64,000 bases of DNA from NCBI GenBank assembly GCA_030684355.1, contig JAUXTN010000017.1, forward strand, positions 1-64,000, given 5' to 3'. Made by a program: the position numbers and the translations under genes. The notes under the pieces were generated by a model. That model made no database searches. It was not told the origin of the DNA and worked only from the letters and a program-made list of their open reading frames with translations. This document shows positions 29,077 through 37,106 of this stretch, in pieces. Within the stretch, counting starts at the first letter, position 1. Every line of letters begins with the position of its first letter. Source of the DNA: Pseudomonadota bacterium. Its GTDB lineage: Bacteria > Myxococcota_A > UBA796 > SXON01.

Positions 29077-29160
29077 AAACCGCCCCGCCAAGGGGCGCCG
29101 GTCGGGGCCGGGGCGGCCAAACCGCCCCGCCAACGGGCGCCGGTCGGGGCCGGGGCGGCC
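29077..29160. repeat. 42-bp tandem repeat with hairpin cores
   Basis: Two direct copies (29077-29118 and 29119-29160) differ at one base; more decayed copies follow to about 29260. Each carries GGCGG-N5-CCGCC, so the array can form several hairpins. It fills the gap between the convergent lipase and methylase genes and may act as a bidirectional terminator. Confidence 0.85.
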
Positions 29161-29322
29161 AAACCGCCCCCCGCCGCGCGCCGGGCGGCCACAGACCGCC
29201 CCCAGGCACGGCCCCGTACCCAGGCGGCCACAAACCGCCCCCAGTCGCGGCGCCGGTTTCGGGGCGGCCCGCGGGGGCCGAGGTTCGGCCTCCGTGCTGG
29301 CGCCAGCCCGACCGTAGTCGCC

Positions 29323-30585
29323 CTACTCCGCCTTGTCGCCCTCGGCCTTGTCGCCGACGGGCGCGGGCGCCTCGACGGGCTTCTCCCACAACGTCGCGTG
29401 CTCGGGACGCATGGCGTTGACGCCCTCGTCCCAGCGCTCGACCGTGGCACGGGCGATCCGTACGAGACCGGCGGCGCGGGCCGCGTCCTCCATGGCCTCG
29501 TAGGTGTCGATGCGCTTGCCGCTGACCTGGCCGTCGCCGATGACGACGATGAGGCGGCCGCCGGTGTCGAGCGCGCGCGCGGCGGCCTTCATCCACTTCC
29601 GGTTGTCGCCGCGCCAGGCGTGGAGCGCGGCGGCCCGGTCCGCGCGGAACTGGCGGCGCGAGCCGATCTCCTCGTGGGTGTCGATCCCCTCGTCGAGGCC
29701 GAGCCACAAGAGCCGCAGGTGCTGCATCGTCATGTAGTCGTAGACGCCGGGGTAGGGCGGCGAGGTCACGACGAGACCGAAGCCGCCACGCTCCCGCAGC
29801 TCGCGGGCGTCCTCGCGGTGGACACGCGCGCGGGCCCCCACCGGCGCGGCCTCGGCGAGCGCCTCCAGCATCCGGCCGAATTCGCGGGCCTTCTTGTGGA
29901 AGAGCACGCCCGCGGTGCCGGGCGGGCGCTTCTCGCCGGTGCGCGCGCTGGAGGTGTCGCTCTCGCGGCGGCTCGCCTTGATGAGGATCGCGGAGAAGAC
30001 GGCACGGAGCAGGGCCTCCTTCCCGATCGTCTCTCGGATGGTCGCGAGCTCGGTCAGCGCGTGCGGCTCGTACCAGCGGACGAGCTCCTCGGGCACGGTC
30101 GGCGTCGTGCGCGCGGCGAGGGCTACCTCGGTCGCGCGACGAGCTGTCGCCCGCATGGTGGTCCGCTCCTCCTCGGTCGTCCGCGCGGTGCGTGCCCGGG
30201 CGACGAGGTTGGCGATGGGCGACACGTCCAGGCCGAGCGCATCGCGGCCCGCCAGGAGCGCCTCGATGAGCACGGTGCCGCCGCCGCAGAAGGGGTCGAG
30301 CACCGGGCCGGAGCCGAGGGCGACGAGATCGCGGGCGGCGTCGGGGTTGAGGCCCGCCGGGTAGGTGTGGAAGCCGTGGGTCGCCCGCTCGACGCGGCCA
30401 CGGTGCCGGAGCGCGGCCTCGAGGGCTCGCGCCAGGGTGTTGTCCCCCGAGCGCACGGCTTCACCGGCGCGCTGGCTCAACGCCTCGCGTTGGTGATCGG
30501 TCGCGGGCGCGCCGAGCACGGCGTCGATCCGCGTGGCTTCTTCCTTCTCAATCCGCTGCTTGCGGCGGGTGCGACGCTCAGCCAT
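29323..30585 (-). CDS. Orphan DNA methyltransferase
   Basis: 420 residues. SAM-binding motif DPFCGGGTVLIEAL (about 100-113) precedes the catalytic motif TSPPYPGVYDYM (about 265-276). This order, and S/T-PPY, suits an N4-cytosine or related amino-methylase. The N-terminus is basic (AERRTRRKQRIEKEE) and the C-terminus has a short acidic repeat (GDKAEGDKAE). No restriction endonuclease gene is adjacent, so it is an orphan methylase or possibly an RNA-directed enzyme. ATG start with GGAG 6 nt upstream; 53 bp downstream of the Tim44-like gene on the same strand. Confidence 0.8.
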   Translation of the reverse strand: MAERRTRRKQRIEKEEATRIDAVLGAPATDHQREALSQRAGEAVRSGDNTLARALEAALRHRGRVERATHGFHTYPAGLNPDAARDLVALGSGPVLDPFCGGGTVLIEALLAGRDALGLDVSPIANLVARARTARTTEEERTTMRATARRATEVALAARTTPTVPEELVRWYEPHALTELATIRETIGKEALLRAVFSAILIKASRRESDTSSARTGEKRPPGTAGVLFHKKAREFGRMLEALAEAAPVGARARVHREDARELRERGGFGLVVTSPPYPGVYDYMTMQHLRLLWLGLDEGIDTHEEIGSRRQFRADRAAALHAWRGDNRKWMKAAARALDTGGRLIVVIGDGQVSGKRIDTYEAMEDAARAAGLVRIARATVERWDEGVNAMRPEHATLWEKPVEAPAPVGDKAEGDKAE

Positions 30586-30638
30586 GGAAGGCTCCGGTGG
30601 AGTGGGGGAGACGTCCCGTCTCGATCCCGTTCGTTCTG

Positions 30639-32075
30639 CTAGCCACGGTAGGCCTCGTCCTGGTCGATGGTGGAGAGGACCCAGTCGTAGTCCCCGCCGG
30701 TGATCTTGGCGTCGCAATAGCCGCACACGCCGGTCTCGCTCACATTGTCGAGGGGTGCGCCGCAGCTGGGGCAGCGGTCCACCTCGTCGCGCGGGCGCGC
30801 GGTCTTGCCGGCGCTGCGCAGGAAGGTCCAGTATTCGGAGAAGACGCGGTCCTTCACCTTGCTGCCGCCGACGACGTTTCCGGCGCGGTCCTCGGTCCAG
30901 TCGCGCATCTGCGCGAAGATCCGCACGGTGACAGCCTCCAGATACGCGTCCACCGTGACGCGCGCCAGCACCACGTCGGTGACCTGGATGTTCGCCGAGC
31001 CGTTCCGCAGCCCCTCGGCTGCGTACCGCTCGATCCAGTATCGGTGCTGCTGGAACAGGAAGTCGGTCTCGAAGGGGCGCGCCTGCTCCCACTTCCCGTC
31101 GCTCCAGGCCTGCTGGATGCGGACGAAGACCTCGATCACGCGGCTCCGGAAGCCCTCCCACTGGAAGTCGGGGTGGCGAGCCTGGAACGCGCGGAGCTGG
31201 GCCGGGAGGTCGGGCGCGAGCACGATGGGGAGGTCGGTGCCCGCCTCGACCCCTGCGCCGCGGGTGAGCTGGAGCGGCGGCGCGGGCTCGTCGAGCAGCA
31301 CCCGCACATCGACGACCTGCCACTGGAGGCGGCCGTCGGTGATGACGTTGTCGCAGTTCCGGCAGCGGCCGTCCGCCGTGGTGTCGATGGGGCTCCCGCA
31401 GCTGGGGCAGGAGAGGGCCCGCATGCGATCCGGGCCCGGCGAGAGGGTGTCGGCGGCGCGCGCGAAGGTCCACCGCTCGCGTGCGAAGCGCTTGCTCGTT
31501 CCCTCGGTGAGGTTCCCCTCGAAGAGGACCACCACCCGCGCGATGGCGCCGGACACCGCGGCGCTCTCGATGCGCGTGGCCCCGAGGACGATGTCCCGCA
31601 CGGGCTTCCCGGGCGCCCGGGCGCGGAGGGAGGCGACCACGCTGTCGACGACGTACGGGGCGAGCGTCGCGAAGTCCCCGCCGCCGCGAGCCTCGTGCGC
31701 GCGGGTGTAGACGAGCCGTGCGAGGTCGAGGAACAGTGGCTCGGAGAAGCTGGGATCCCGCGCGCGGAGCGGGGCCAGCCGTGCACCCGGAACGACCGGC
31801 TGCACGGGGTGCGTACGGTGGACAACGCGCCCGTCCTGGTGCCCCTGGACCTTCACGTAGAAGAACACTGCGGCCACCACGAACAGGAGCGGGATCCCGA
31901 TGACCGGGTGCTCGAAGACGAGCCAGATGAGCAGGCCGAGGCCGTCCCCATCGCCACCGCCGCCGCCGGAGAACCCACCGCCCCCGCCGCCCGAGGACCC
32001 GCCCCCGCCGGAGTAGCCCTGCCCGCCACCGGCTCGTGCCCAGGCGGCCGCCAGCCAGAGGATCCAGGGGATCAC
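30639..32075 (-). CDS. Tim44-like domain protein with two zinc ribbons
   Basis: 478 residues. Signal-like N-terminus (IPWILWLAAAWARA), a Gly/Ser-rich stretch typical of bacterial Tim44-like proteins, a transmembrane helix (about 60-80), and two Tim44-like modules each linked to a CxxC zinc ribbon: CPSCGSPI with CRNCDN, and CPSCGAPL with CGYCDA. The module pairs suggest internal duplication. GTG start in a GTGA overlap with the TPM gene. The protein probably acts at the inner membrane with its TPM partner; a role in membrane protein handling is inferred, not known. Confidence 0.8.
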   Translation of the reverse strand: MIPWILWLAAAWARAGGGQGYSGGGGSSGGGGGGFSGGGGGDGDGLGLLIWLVFEHPVIGIPLLFVVAAVFFYVKVQGHQDGRVVHRTHPVQPVVPGARLAPLRARDPSFSEPLFLDLARLVYTRAHEARGGGDFATLAPYVVDSVVASLRARAPGKPVRDIVLGATRIESAAVSGAIARVVVLFEGNLTEGTSKRFARERWTFARAADTLSPGPDRMRALSCPSCGSPIDTTADGRCRNCDNVITDGRLQWQVVDVRVLLDEPAPPLQLTRGAGVEAGTDLPIVLAPDLPAQLRAFQARHPDFQWEGFRSRVIEVFVRIQQAWSDGKWEQARPFETDFLFQQHRYWIERYAAEGLRNGSANIQVTDVVLARVTVDAYLEAVTVRIFAQMRDWTEDRAGNVVGGSKVKDRVFSEYWTFLRSAGKTARPRDEVDRCPSCGAPLDNVSETGVCGYCDAKITGGDYDWVLSTIDQDEAYRG

Positions 32076-32674
32076 GTGCGCACCCGCGGGACGTTCGCGA
32101 TCTCGTCCCGGTTCTCCTGCGTGGGCGGCAGGTGCGCCGCGAGGAGCGTGCCCAGGCGATGCAGCCCGGCCACGAGCTCCTCGACCGAGTCGGCGCGCAG
32201 CTCGACGGCGTTCCACTTCGCGCCGGGGATCTTGCCGAGCAGCCCCTGGTCCGGCAGGAGCTCTACGCGGCCCTCCATCGCGCTGACGTAGACCAGCAGG
32301 CCCGTGCGCCCCTCCGTCGCGTGGACGCTCTCCTCTACGAACGCGACCTGCGCGGCCTCGTGGACCTGGCGGCGGCGGCGTGTCTCTCCGGCGAGCGCCA
32401 CCACGAGGCGCGGGCGCGTCGCAAGGAGCCAGCCGACGAGCCCGCCGGCAACCAGCACGTCGATCGGAAACCAGAAGGCGTTGAACAGGACGGGGCTCCA
32501 GCACAAGAACGCGAGGATGGCCACGGCGACGAGGCCGCCGCCGATCCACGCGAGATCCGCATAGGAGCCGGAGGAGGGCGCCGCGACGACGACCAGCTCG
32601 GCGTCCGTGTGAACCTCGATCTCACTGACTGCGCGCTCGATCGCGGCCGAAAAACGCGCATCGGTGTGGACCAA
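32072..32674 (-). CDS. TPM domain (TLP18.3/Psb32-like) membrane protein
   Basis: 200 residues. The N-terminal FSAAIERAVSEIEVHTDAELVVVAAPSSGSY is the usual TPM opening. Two transmembrane helices (about 42-85) are inserted between it and the second half, RTGLLVYVSAMEGRVELLPDQGL, which completes the TPM fold. Some TPM proteins are reported as phosphatases or assembly factors. The only start in this frame before the domain is TTG 32674, which is weak but keeps the domain. Stop overlaps the Tim44-like gene by 4 bp, so the two form an operon. Confidence 0.78.
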   Translation of the reverse strand: MVHTDARFSAAIERAVSEIEVHTDAELVVVAAPSSGSYADLAWIGGGLVAVAILAFLCWSPVLFNAFWFPIDVLVAGGLVGWLLATRPRLVVALAGETRRRRQVHEAAQVAFVEESVHATEGRTGLLVYVSAMEGRVELLPDQGLLGKIPGAKWNAVELRADSVEELVAGLHRLGTLLAAHLPPTQENRDEIANVPRVRT

Positions 32675-32696
32675 GTTCCCGTTCCCGGCTCACGCG

Positions 32697-32708
32697 CGGG
32701 TTAACCCG
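32697..32708. promoter_or_regulatory. Palindrome in a divergent promoter region
   Basis: CGGGTTAACCCG is a perfect 12-bp palindrome in the 57-bp gap between the divergent TPM and SRPBCC genes. GGTTAA is close to the -10-like motif seen elsewhere, on both strands at once. Confidence 0.4.
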
Positions 32709-32731
32709 GCGCGCTCCGTCGGGGGGTTCGC

Positions 32732-33262
32732 ATGCAGATCAATGCCTCTTCCGTCATCCACCACCCGCGCGAGCGCGTCTACCGGGCCTACCGGGACGAG
32801 CTGCCCGCGATCGCACCCTTCATGGCCAACATCAAGGAGATCGTGGTCAAGGGCCGGGAGGAGCGTCCGGGCGGCGTGAAGCTCCACAACGAGTGGGCGG
32901 GGAAGGGCGAGATCCCCAAGGTCGTCCAAGGCATCATCAAGCCCGAGATGGTCAAGTGGGACGACTACGCGGACTGGGATGACAGCCGGTGGCTCTGCAC
33001 CTGGAACATCAAGATCCGCGCCTTCACGGACAACATGCGGTGTGGCGGCACGAACCGCTTCGAAGAGGCCGGCCCGGGGAGCACCCGCGTGATCCTGTCG
33101 GGCAACCTGGACATCCACCTGAAGGACATCCCCGGCGTGCCGCGTTTCCTCGCGGGCACCATCGCCCCGCAGGTCGAGAAGTTCATCATCGCGCTCATCC
33201 GCCCCAACCTCGAGCAGGTGAACGCTTCGCTGGAGCGCTACCTGGACGCGCAGCCGAAGTAG
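32732..33262 (+). CDS. SRPBCC (START/polyketide-cyclase-like) family protein
   Basis: 176 residues, one domain. The opening MQINASSVIHHPRERVYRAYRDELP, the middle strand pattern DSRWLCTWNIKIRAF and TNRFEEAGPGSTRVILSGNLDI, and a long C-terminal helix with FIIALIRPNLEQVNASLERYL fit a helix-grip hydrophobic-ligand pocket. Possible lipid or hydrophobic small-molecule carrier; ligand unknown. Conserved-looking Lys/Asp content suggests a soluble cytoplasmic protein. ATG start with GGGG upstream and a GGTTAA palindrome 30 bp before it. Confidence 0.75.
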   Translation: MQINASSVIHHPRERVYRAYRDELPAIAPFMANIKEIVVKGREERPGGVKLHNEWAGKGEIPKVVQGIIKPEMVKWDDYADWDDSRWLCTWNIKIRAFTDNMRCGGTNRFEEAGPGSTRVILSGNLDIHLKDIPGVPRFLAGTIAPQVEKFIIALIRPNLEQVNASLERYLDAQPK

Positions 33263-33278
33263 CCCGGCCGGCCAGGCC

Positions 33279-34754
33279 TCACGCGTTGTCCGCGCGGGCC
33301 TCCATGAGCCATGCGCCGTCGCCGCTCGCGGTCACGAGCCCCCGGTCGATGAGCGGCTCCACGTGATCGAGGAGGCGGTGCTCGGAGAGGCCCACGCGCT
33401 CGGCGAGCGTCGTCACCGTCTGCGGGCCCGTCGACAGCAGCGCGATCACCTGCCGCGCGATGGGCTCCAGGGAGTCGTCCGACACGGTGAGGCCGAGGGC
33501 CAGGCCCAGGAGGGAGCCCGGCGAGCCACGCGAGAGCCTGTGGAACTCCTCGGCGCGCCGACGGTCCATCTCCAGGCCCTCGAGCACCCGGGCCACGTCC
33601 TCGGGGGAGAGCGGGGGAGGGCACAGGTGGCGGGCGCCGAGCCGCGCGGCCTTCATCAGCGGGCGGTCGGCGCGCACGAGCGTGAGGCAGAGCGGCTGCT
33701 CCGTGATGATGCGGACGACGAGCGGCTCGACCCCCGGCGCGTTCCCGTCGAGCGCGAGGATGGCGGGGCTGCCTTGCCCCAGCTCCGCGAGGAGCGCGCG
33801 TCGATCCGCGCCGCCGGGCACCACGCGCACGCCTTCGCGCTGCGCGGCGCGCACACATTCCCGGATGAGCGTGCGGCGCCCGCTGCCGGCGTTCCCGTGG
33901 AGCACGAGCGTGGCGGGCTTCCCGTCGAGGAGGTCGACGACGTGGCGGCGGAGGATCTCCCGCTCGCGCGTCATGCCGACGAGCGGGGCGCGGGGGGGCG
34001 TCGAGAGCGAGGCGCGGAGGAGCGCGGCGACGCGCGTCGCGGGCATCGGCCGGGACGCCGGCCGTCGGGCCAGGAGCCCGAGGACCAGGTCGTCCAGGGC
34101 GCGCGGGAGGCGGGGCCGCAGCGAGCTCGGCGGCTCGGGGAGCGTGGTCAGCGGCAGGTAGCCGAGCGCGGCGGGATCGGCGTCGCGGAACGGCGCCTGC
34201 CGGGTGAGCAAGTGGTACAGCAGGACGCCCAGGCCGTACATGTCGGCCTCGGGGCCCGGCCGCTCGCCGCGGAGCAGCTCCGGCGCGATGAAGCCGAGGG
34301 TGCCGCCGAGATCGAGCGCCGGCAGCTCGCGCCCGCGGGCCATGCCGAGGTCGATGAGGCGCGCGGTCCCGTCCTCCGCGACGAGCACGTTGGAGGGCTT
34401 GAGGTCACCGTGAACCATCCCGAGCGCGTGGAGGTGCGCGAGGGCCTCCGCCACCTGGGCCCCAAGCTCGACCAGGACCGGCATCGGCTGGCCCCGCCCC
34501 CAACTGTCGGCCCGCTCGTTCTGGGCGAACTCCATCGCCATCCAATCGCCGTTCGGATCCGCCTGGACGATGTGCGCGATGTACGGATGGCGCACGGAGC
34601 GGTGCGCCTCGAGCTCGCGACGCAGCCCGCCCGGGACGCTGGCCAGCTTGACTGCGACGAGGCCCGAGGGGCCCTCGGCCAACCAGACTCGCGCGGAGGC
34701 CCCGCGCCCGAGGGGCCGGACGCGCTTGAATGAAGCGGGGAAGAGATCGTTCAT
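33279..34754 (-). CDS. Ser/Thr protein kinase fused to a P-loop ATPase-like domain
   Basis: 491 residues. Kinase about 8-230: glycine loop GRGASARVWLAE, VAVKLA, HGDLKPSN (HGD in place of HRD) and DLG in LIDLGMAR. The second part (about 245-420) starts with the LVGMTREREILRRHV opening found in ATPase modules attached to kinases and contains a Walker A-like HGNAGSGRRTLI near residue 285. A winged-helix-like end (VTTLAERVGLSEHRLLDHVEPLIDRGLV) follows. Cytoplasmic signalling protein; targets unknown. It diverges from the membrane protein at 34790 and shares a 35-bp promoter gap. Confidence 0.85.
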   Translation of the reverse strand: MNDLFPASFKRVRPLGRGASARVWLAEGPSGLVAVKLASVPGGLRRELEAHRSVRHPYIAHIVQADPNGDWMAMEFAQNERADSWGRGQPMPVLVELGAQVAEALAHLHALGMVHGDLKPSNVLVAEDGTARLIDLGMARGRELPALDLGGTLGFIAPELLRGERPGPEADMYGLGVLLYHLLTRQAPFRDADPAALGYLPLTTLPEPPSSLRPRLPRALDDLVLGLLARRPASRPMPATRVAALLRASLSTPPRAPLVGMTREREILRRHVVDLLDGKPATLVLHGNAGSGRRTLIRECVRAAQREGVRVVPGGADRRALLAELGQGSPAILALDGNAPGVEPLVVRIITEQPLCLTLVRADRPLMKAARLGARHLCPPPLSPEDVARVLEGLEMDRRRAEEFHRLSRGSPGSLLGLALGLTVSDDSLEPIARQVIALLSTGPQTVTTLAERVGLSEHRLLDHVEPLIDRGLVTASGDGAWLMEARADNA

Positions 34755-34762
34755 GCCGGCAT

Positions 34763-34768
34763 AGGTTA
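34763..34768 (-). promoter_or_regulatory. -10-like hexamer close to the kinase start
   Basis: On the minus strand TAACCT fits TAnnnT and ends 8 nt before ATG 34754. No Shine-Dalgarno is present. Confidence 0.45.
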
Positions 34769-34789
34769 GCCAGACTTCGGAGGTTCAGG

Positions 34790-35536
34790 ATGACGTTGGT
34801 GATGTTGGTCGCGATGGTTCAGGCCGGGAGCGTGGAGGGTCCGGTCGAAGCGCCGGTTGCTCCGACCACGGAGTCCTTCGGTGCATCCAAGGGATCTGGC
34901 TCGTCCTCCAACTCGTCCGGCTCGGATTCCTCTGGCTCGAAGGACTCCAGCAGTGGCAGTTTCTTCAAGAAGGGCAAGCTCTGGGGCTGGACCTACCGGC
35001 CCTATGTCACGCCGGGCGGCGGGCTCGCCATCGGCAACGGCGGTACCTCCATCACCGGCGGCGCGGACGTCGGTGTGAAGTATTGGAAGAAGCAGTGGAA
35101 GGGTGACCTGAGCGGCGGTGGCAGCTACACGTCCGGATCGGCGCTCAACGGGTACGACATCCACCTGGGCAACGAGTTCGGGCGGCGAGAGAAGTGGTGG
35201 GGGCTCTCCGCGGGGCTCCTCGGCTTCTACAACGGCTACGTCGGCGAGGACGCGCAGGACCCCTCCTTGGAGCCCTCCCTCGGCCTCGACGTGCCGGTGA
35301 AGCTCACCCTCGGCCCCAAGAAGTACTACGCATGGGGCGGCATCACGCCCTCGTTCCTCTTCAACGAGGATCGCCACGTGCCGGGCCTGCCCTTCGGCGA
35401 CGAGCTCGAGTGGAGCGTCGGCGCCGGCCTGAAGCTGAAGTGGATCACGGCCGAGGCCGGCTTCACGTCTCGCATCACGACGGTCGGCGTCATCAACACC
35501 CCGACCATCTCTGTGTCCATCGCGGGCATGGACTGA
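34790..35536 (+). CDS. Putative outer-membrane protein with Ser/Gly-rich linker
   Basis: 248 residues. A signal peptide (TLVMLVAMVQAG) is followed by a Ser/Gly/Asp-rich linker (about 33-65) and a C-terminal region of alternating strands with many Gly, Trp and Tyr residues (WGWTYRPYVTPGGGLAIGNGG onward), as in small beta-barrels. The last residues, ISVSIAGMD, are not a classic barrel end. ATG start with GGAGG 6-10 nt upstream, in contrast to the leaderless-like kinase across the same gap. No family recognised. Confidence 0.7.
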   Translation: MTLVMLVAMVQAGSVEGPVEAPVAPTTESFGASKGSGSSSNSSGSDSSGSKDSSSGSFFKKGKLWGWTYRPYVTPGGGLAIGNGGTSITGGADVGVKYWKKQWKGDLSGGGSYTSGSALNGYDIHLGNEFGRREKWWGLSAGLLGFYNGYVGEDAQDPSLEPSLGLDVPVKLTLGPKKYYAWGGITPSFLFNEDRHVPGLPFGDELEWSVGAGLKLKWITAEAGFTSRITTVGVINTPTISVSIAGMD

Positions 35537-35561
35537 GAGTTCGAGGGGGCGTGGCGGCCAC

Positions 35562-35894
35562 CTACTCGGTGATCGTCACTTCCCGCTCCTGGCGCCGTGA
35601 GCCGACCTGCATCGTGAGCGTGGCGCTGCCCGCGTAGAGGAACTGCGCGGTGTTGTCGGACACCGCCGCGATGTCGTTGGGGTCGAAGAGCAGCCGCGTC
35701 GCGCCGGTCATCAGCGCGTCGTCGCACCAGAGGAACACGGTCCACTCGTCGCCGACCTGGGGCGGGTCGTCTCCGTTGACGCGGATCTCCAGGGCCTCGC
35801 ACGCGGTCCCGGTGGGGACCTCGTCTTCGACCTCGGGTTCGGCGGTATCCAGGGGCGGGGCGCCCGTGCAGGCGAGGAGGAGCGTCAGGAGCAT
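35562..35894 (-). CDS. Small hypothetical lipoprotein
   Basis: 110 residues. A short lipoprotein signal with lipobox TLLLAC (Cys near residue 9) leads into a DTAEPEVEDEVPTGT linker and an Ig-like beta sandwich with two cysteines (CEALEIRV and FLWCDDAL) that could form a disulfide. Convergent with the preceding outer-membrane protein gene, 25 bp away. The start is fixed by the signal and by a -10-like element 6 nt before it; longer open frame upstream has no coding bias. Confidence 0.75.
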   Translation of the reverse strand: MLLTLLLACTGAPPLDTAEPEVEDEVPTGTACEALEIRVNGDDPPQVGDEWTVFLWCDDALMTGATRLLFDPNDIAAVSDNTAQFLYAGSATLTMQVGSRRQEREVTITE

Positions 35895-35900
35895 CGCGGC

Positions 35901-35906
35901 AGGATA
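35901..35906 (-). promoter_or_regulatory. -10-like hexamer close to the lipoprotein start
   Basis: On the minus strand TATCCT ends 6 nt before ATG 35894, with no Shine-Dalgarno. Confidence 0.5.
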
Positions 35907-36324
35907 CCCCAAGCCGAGCCTGGACGGGCCTGCGGCGTGCCCCGGGTGGCGGGGCGAGGGGACAAAGCAGGGCGCTACGGGGATGATCCCGCGGGCGCTG
36001 CTGGTGGGCGAGCCGGTTCTGCGGACGCGTGCGCCTGGAGCAGGGCGATCGGCGCCGGCCACAACCCGGGTCCGTGAACCGGGGGCTGGCAATACCTCCC
36101 AGGGACCCGGCGGCGGCGGCGCAGGGGCGGCCCAGTTGCTGATTTGGACAGTGTCCAGGCTCGCCGCGAGCACGCGCCGAAACTCCTTCTGAGAACATCA
36201 GAGATACCGTTGAACGGTGGCTTTACAGGATGTGTCAGCCGCGTTCGGGCTTGGCAGCGGCCCGAGCCCCGCTGTCAACCCGCGGTGCCACGAAATAAGC
36301 GGCTTGAACGCCGGAGACCGCTCC

Positions 36325-36369
36325 AAAAAAGCGATGCGCCCCTCGACTGCCACAGCGGCCGAGAGGCGC
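36325..36369 (-). terminator. Intrinsic terminator of the basic protein gene
   Basis: On the minus strand GCGCCTCTCG (36369-36360) pairs with CGAGGGGCGC (36345-36336; one G-T pair), then a run of six T (36330-36325) follows after 5 nt. It is one of the few hairpins in the window with a real T-tract. Confidence 0.8.
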
Positions 36370-36491
36370 AACCGGGGAAGACCCGGGCTCGGAGGGACAG
36401 GGCGGGGGCGCCGGGGCGGGCTCCGAAGGCGACGGTTCGTCGCATCCGGCGTGCCCCGGCGGGTCACCCTACCGTCATCCGGCTCCAATGC

Positions 36492-36917
36492 TCAGGAGGC
36501 CTTCCGACGACGGCGACGGCGGGCGTTGCGCTTGGGCGTAGCAACGCCGTCGTGGTTCCGGCGCCACCACTGGGCGGCACCTTCGGGGGTCTTGATGCCG
36601 AAGAGGCGAGCGATCTCGGCCCAATCGGCCCCGCGCGCGAGCGCTTCCTCGCCCTGCTTGATTCGCTCGTCGCGCCAGCCCCGGCGTTCGACGCGGCGAT
36701 CCTCGCGCTCCTTCTCGCGGTTCTGGCTCGCCGGCTTCCGCATGAGGGGGTAGTGCAGCCCCATCTTCTTGGCGTAGCGGCGGGCCTTGGCGCGGAGGGC
36801 GTCGCTCGACAGGCCGATCTTCTCGGCCACCTTCCGAAGCTGCCGCTCGCGCTTGCGGGGCGTGTCACCACGACCCGACATCTTGTTCAGCAGGTTGTAG
36901 ATCTCTTCACCGGTCAT
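36492..36917 (-). CDS. Small, highly basic DNA-binding-like protein
   Basis: 141 residues. Two helix-turn-helix-like stretches are visible: RQLRKVAEKIGLSSDALRAK (about 24-43) and a SANT/Myb-like GADWAEIARLFGI with WWRRN (about 96-121). The end is a run of basic residues (RNARRRRRRKAS). Family not recognised. ATG 36917 is preferred over GTG 36944 because GGGAG lies 7 nt upstream. The gene has a canonical promoter with a leader of about 125 nt and its own terminator, unlike most neighbours, which hints at autonomous, perhaps post-transcriptional, control or a different origin. Confidence 0.75.
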   Translation of the reverse strand: MTGEEIYNLLNKMSGRGDTPRKRERQLRKVAEKIGLSSDALRAKARRYAKKMGLHYPLMRKPASQNREKEREDRRVERRGWRDERIKQGEEALARGADWAEIARLFGIKTPEGAAQWWRRNHDGVATPKRNARRRRRRKAS

Positions 36918-37050
36918 CGACGTTCTCCCATTCTTTGGCGTCACGGAACGTCTTCCTCTGCTGAGGAGGACGGAGCGGTTGGCTTCCTGCCAGATGATGA
37001 GTCACCCGTCGTTCGGAGAGGTTCCGAGAGACGCGCACCACTCACGGCAA

Positions 37051-37079
37051 ACAGTAGCGCGCAATCGAACGAACGGCAA
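37051..37079 (-). promoter_or_regulatory. Predicted sigma-70 promoter with long leader
   Basis: On the minus strand TTGCCG (37079-37074) and TACTGT (37056-37051) are separated by 17 bp. Transcription from about 37044 would give a 5' leader near 125 nt before ATG 36917. The leader can form short hairpins such as CCTC-TGCT-GAGG. Confidence 0.6.
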
Positions 37080-37106
37080 CGGTCCTGGTGCGATCCAGAT
37101 CGAAAT

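Larger units (their letters stand above)
35895..36491. other. Long intergenic region with no convincing gene
   Basis: About 600 bp between the small lipoprotein and the basic DNA-binding-like gene, both on the minus strand. Open frames here lack coding bias and family signals. It holds the lipoprotein -10 element, the terminator at 36325-36369 and a TGGACA-G-TGTCCA palindrome near 36146-36158. An unrecognised small RNA is possible. Confidence 0.6.

Noticed and set aside
28844..29160. Repeats near 28.9-29.2 kb as a CRISPR array
   Set aside because: One part is a coding Asp-Thr microsatellite and the other is two abutting 42-bp units. There are no spacers of regular length and no cas genes.
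36139..36160. TGGACAGTGTCCA palindrome as an operator
   Set aside because: It is a clean dyad but not adjacent to any predicted promoter or start codon, so no regulatory role is supported.
36217..36753. 178-codon plus-strand open frame in the long intergenic region
   Set aside because: It crosses a terminator and the antisense of the basic protein gene, lacks a Shine-Dalgarno and shows no coding bias.
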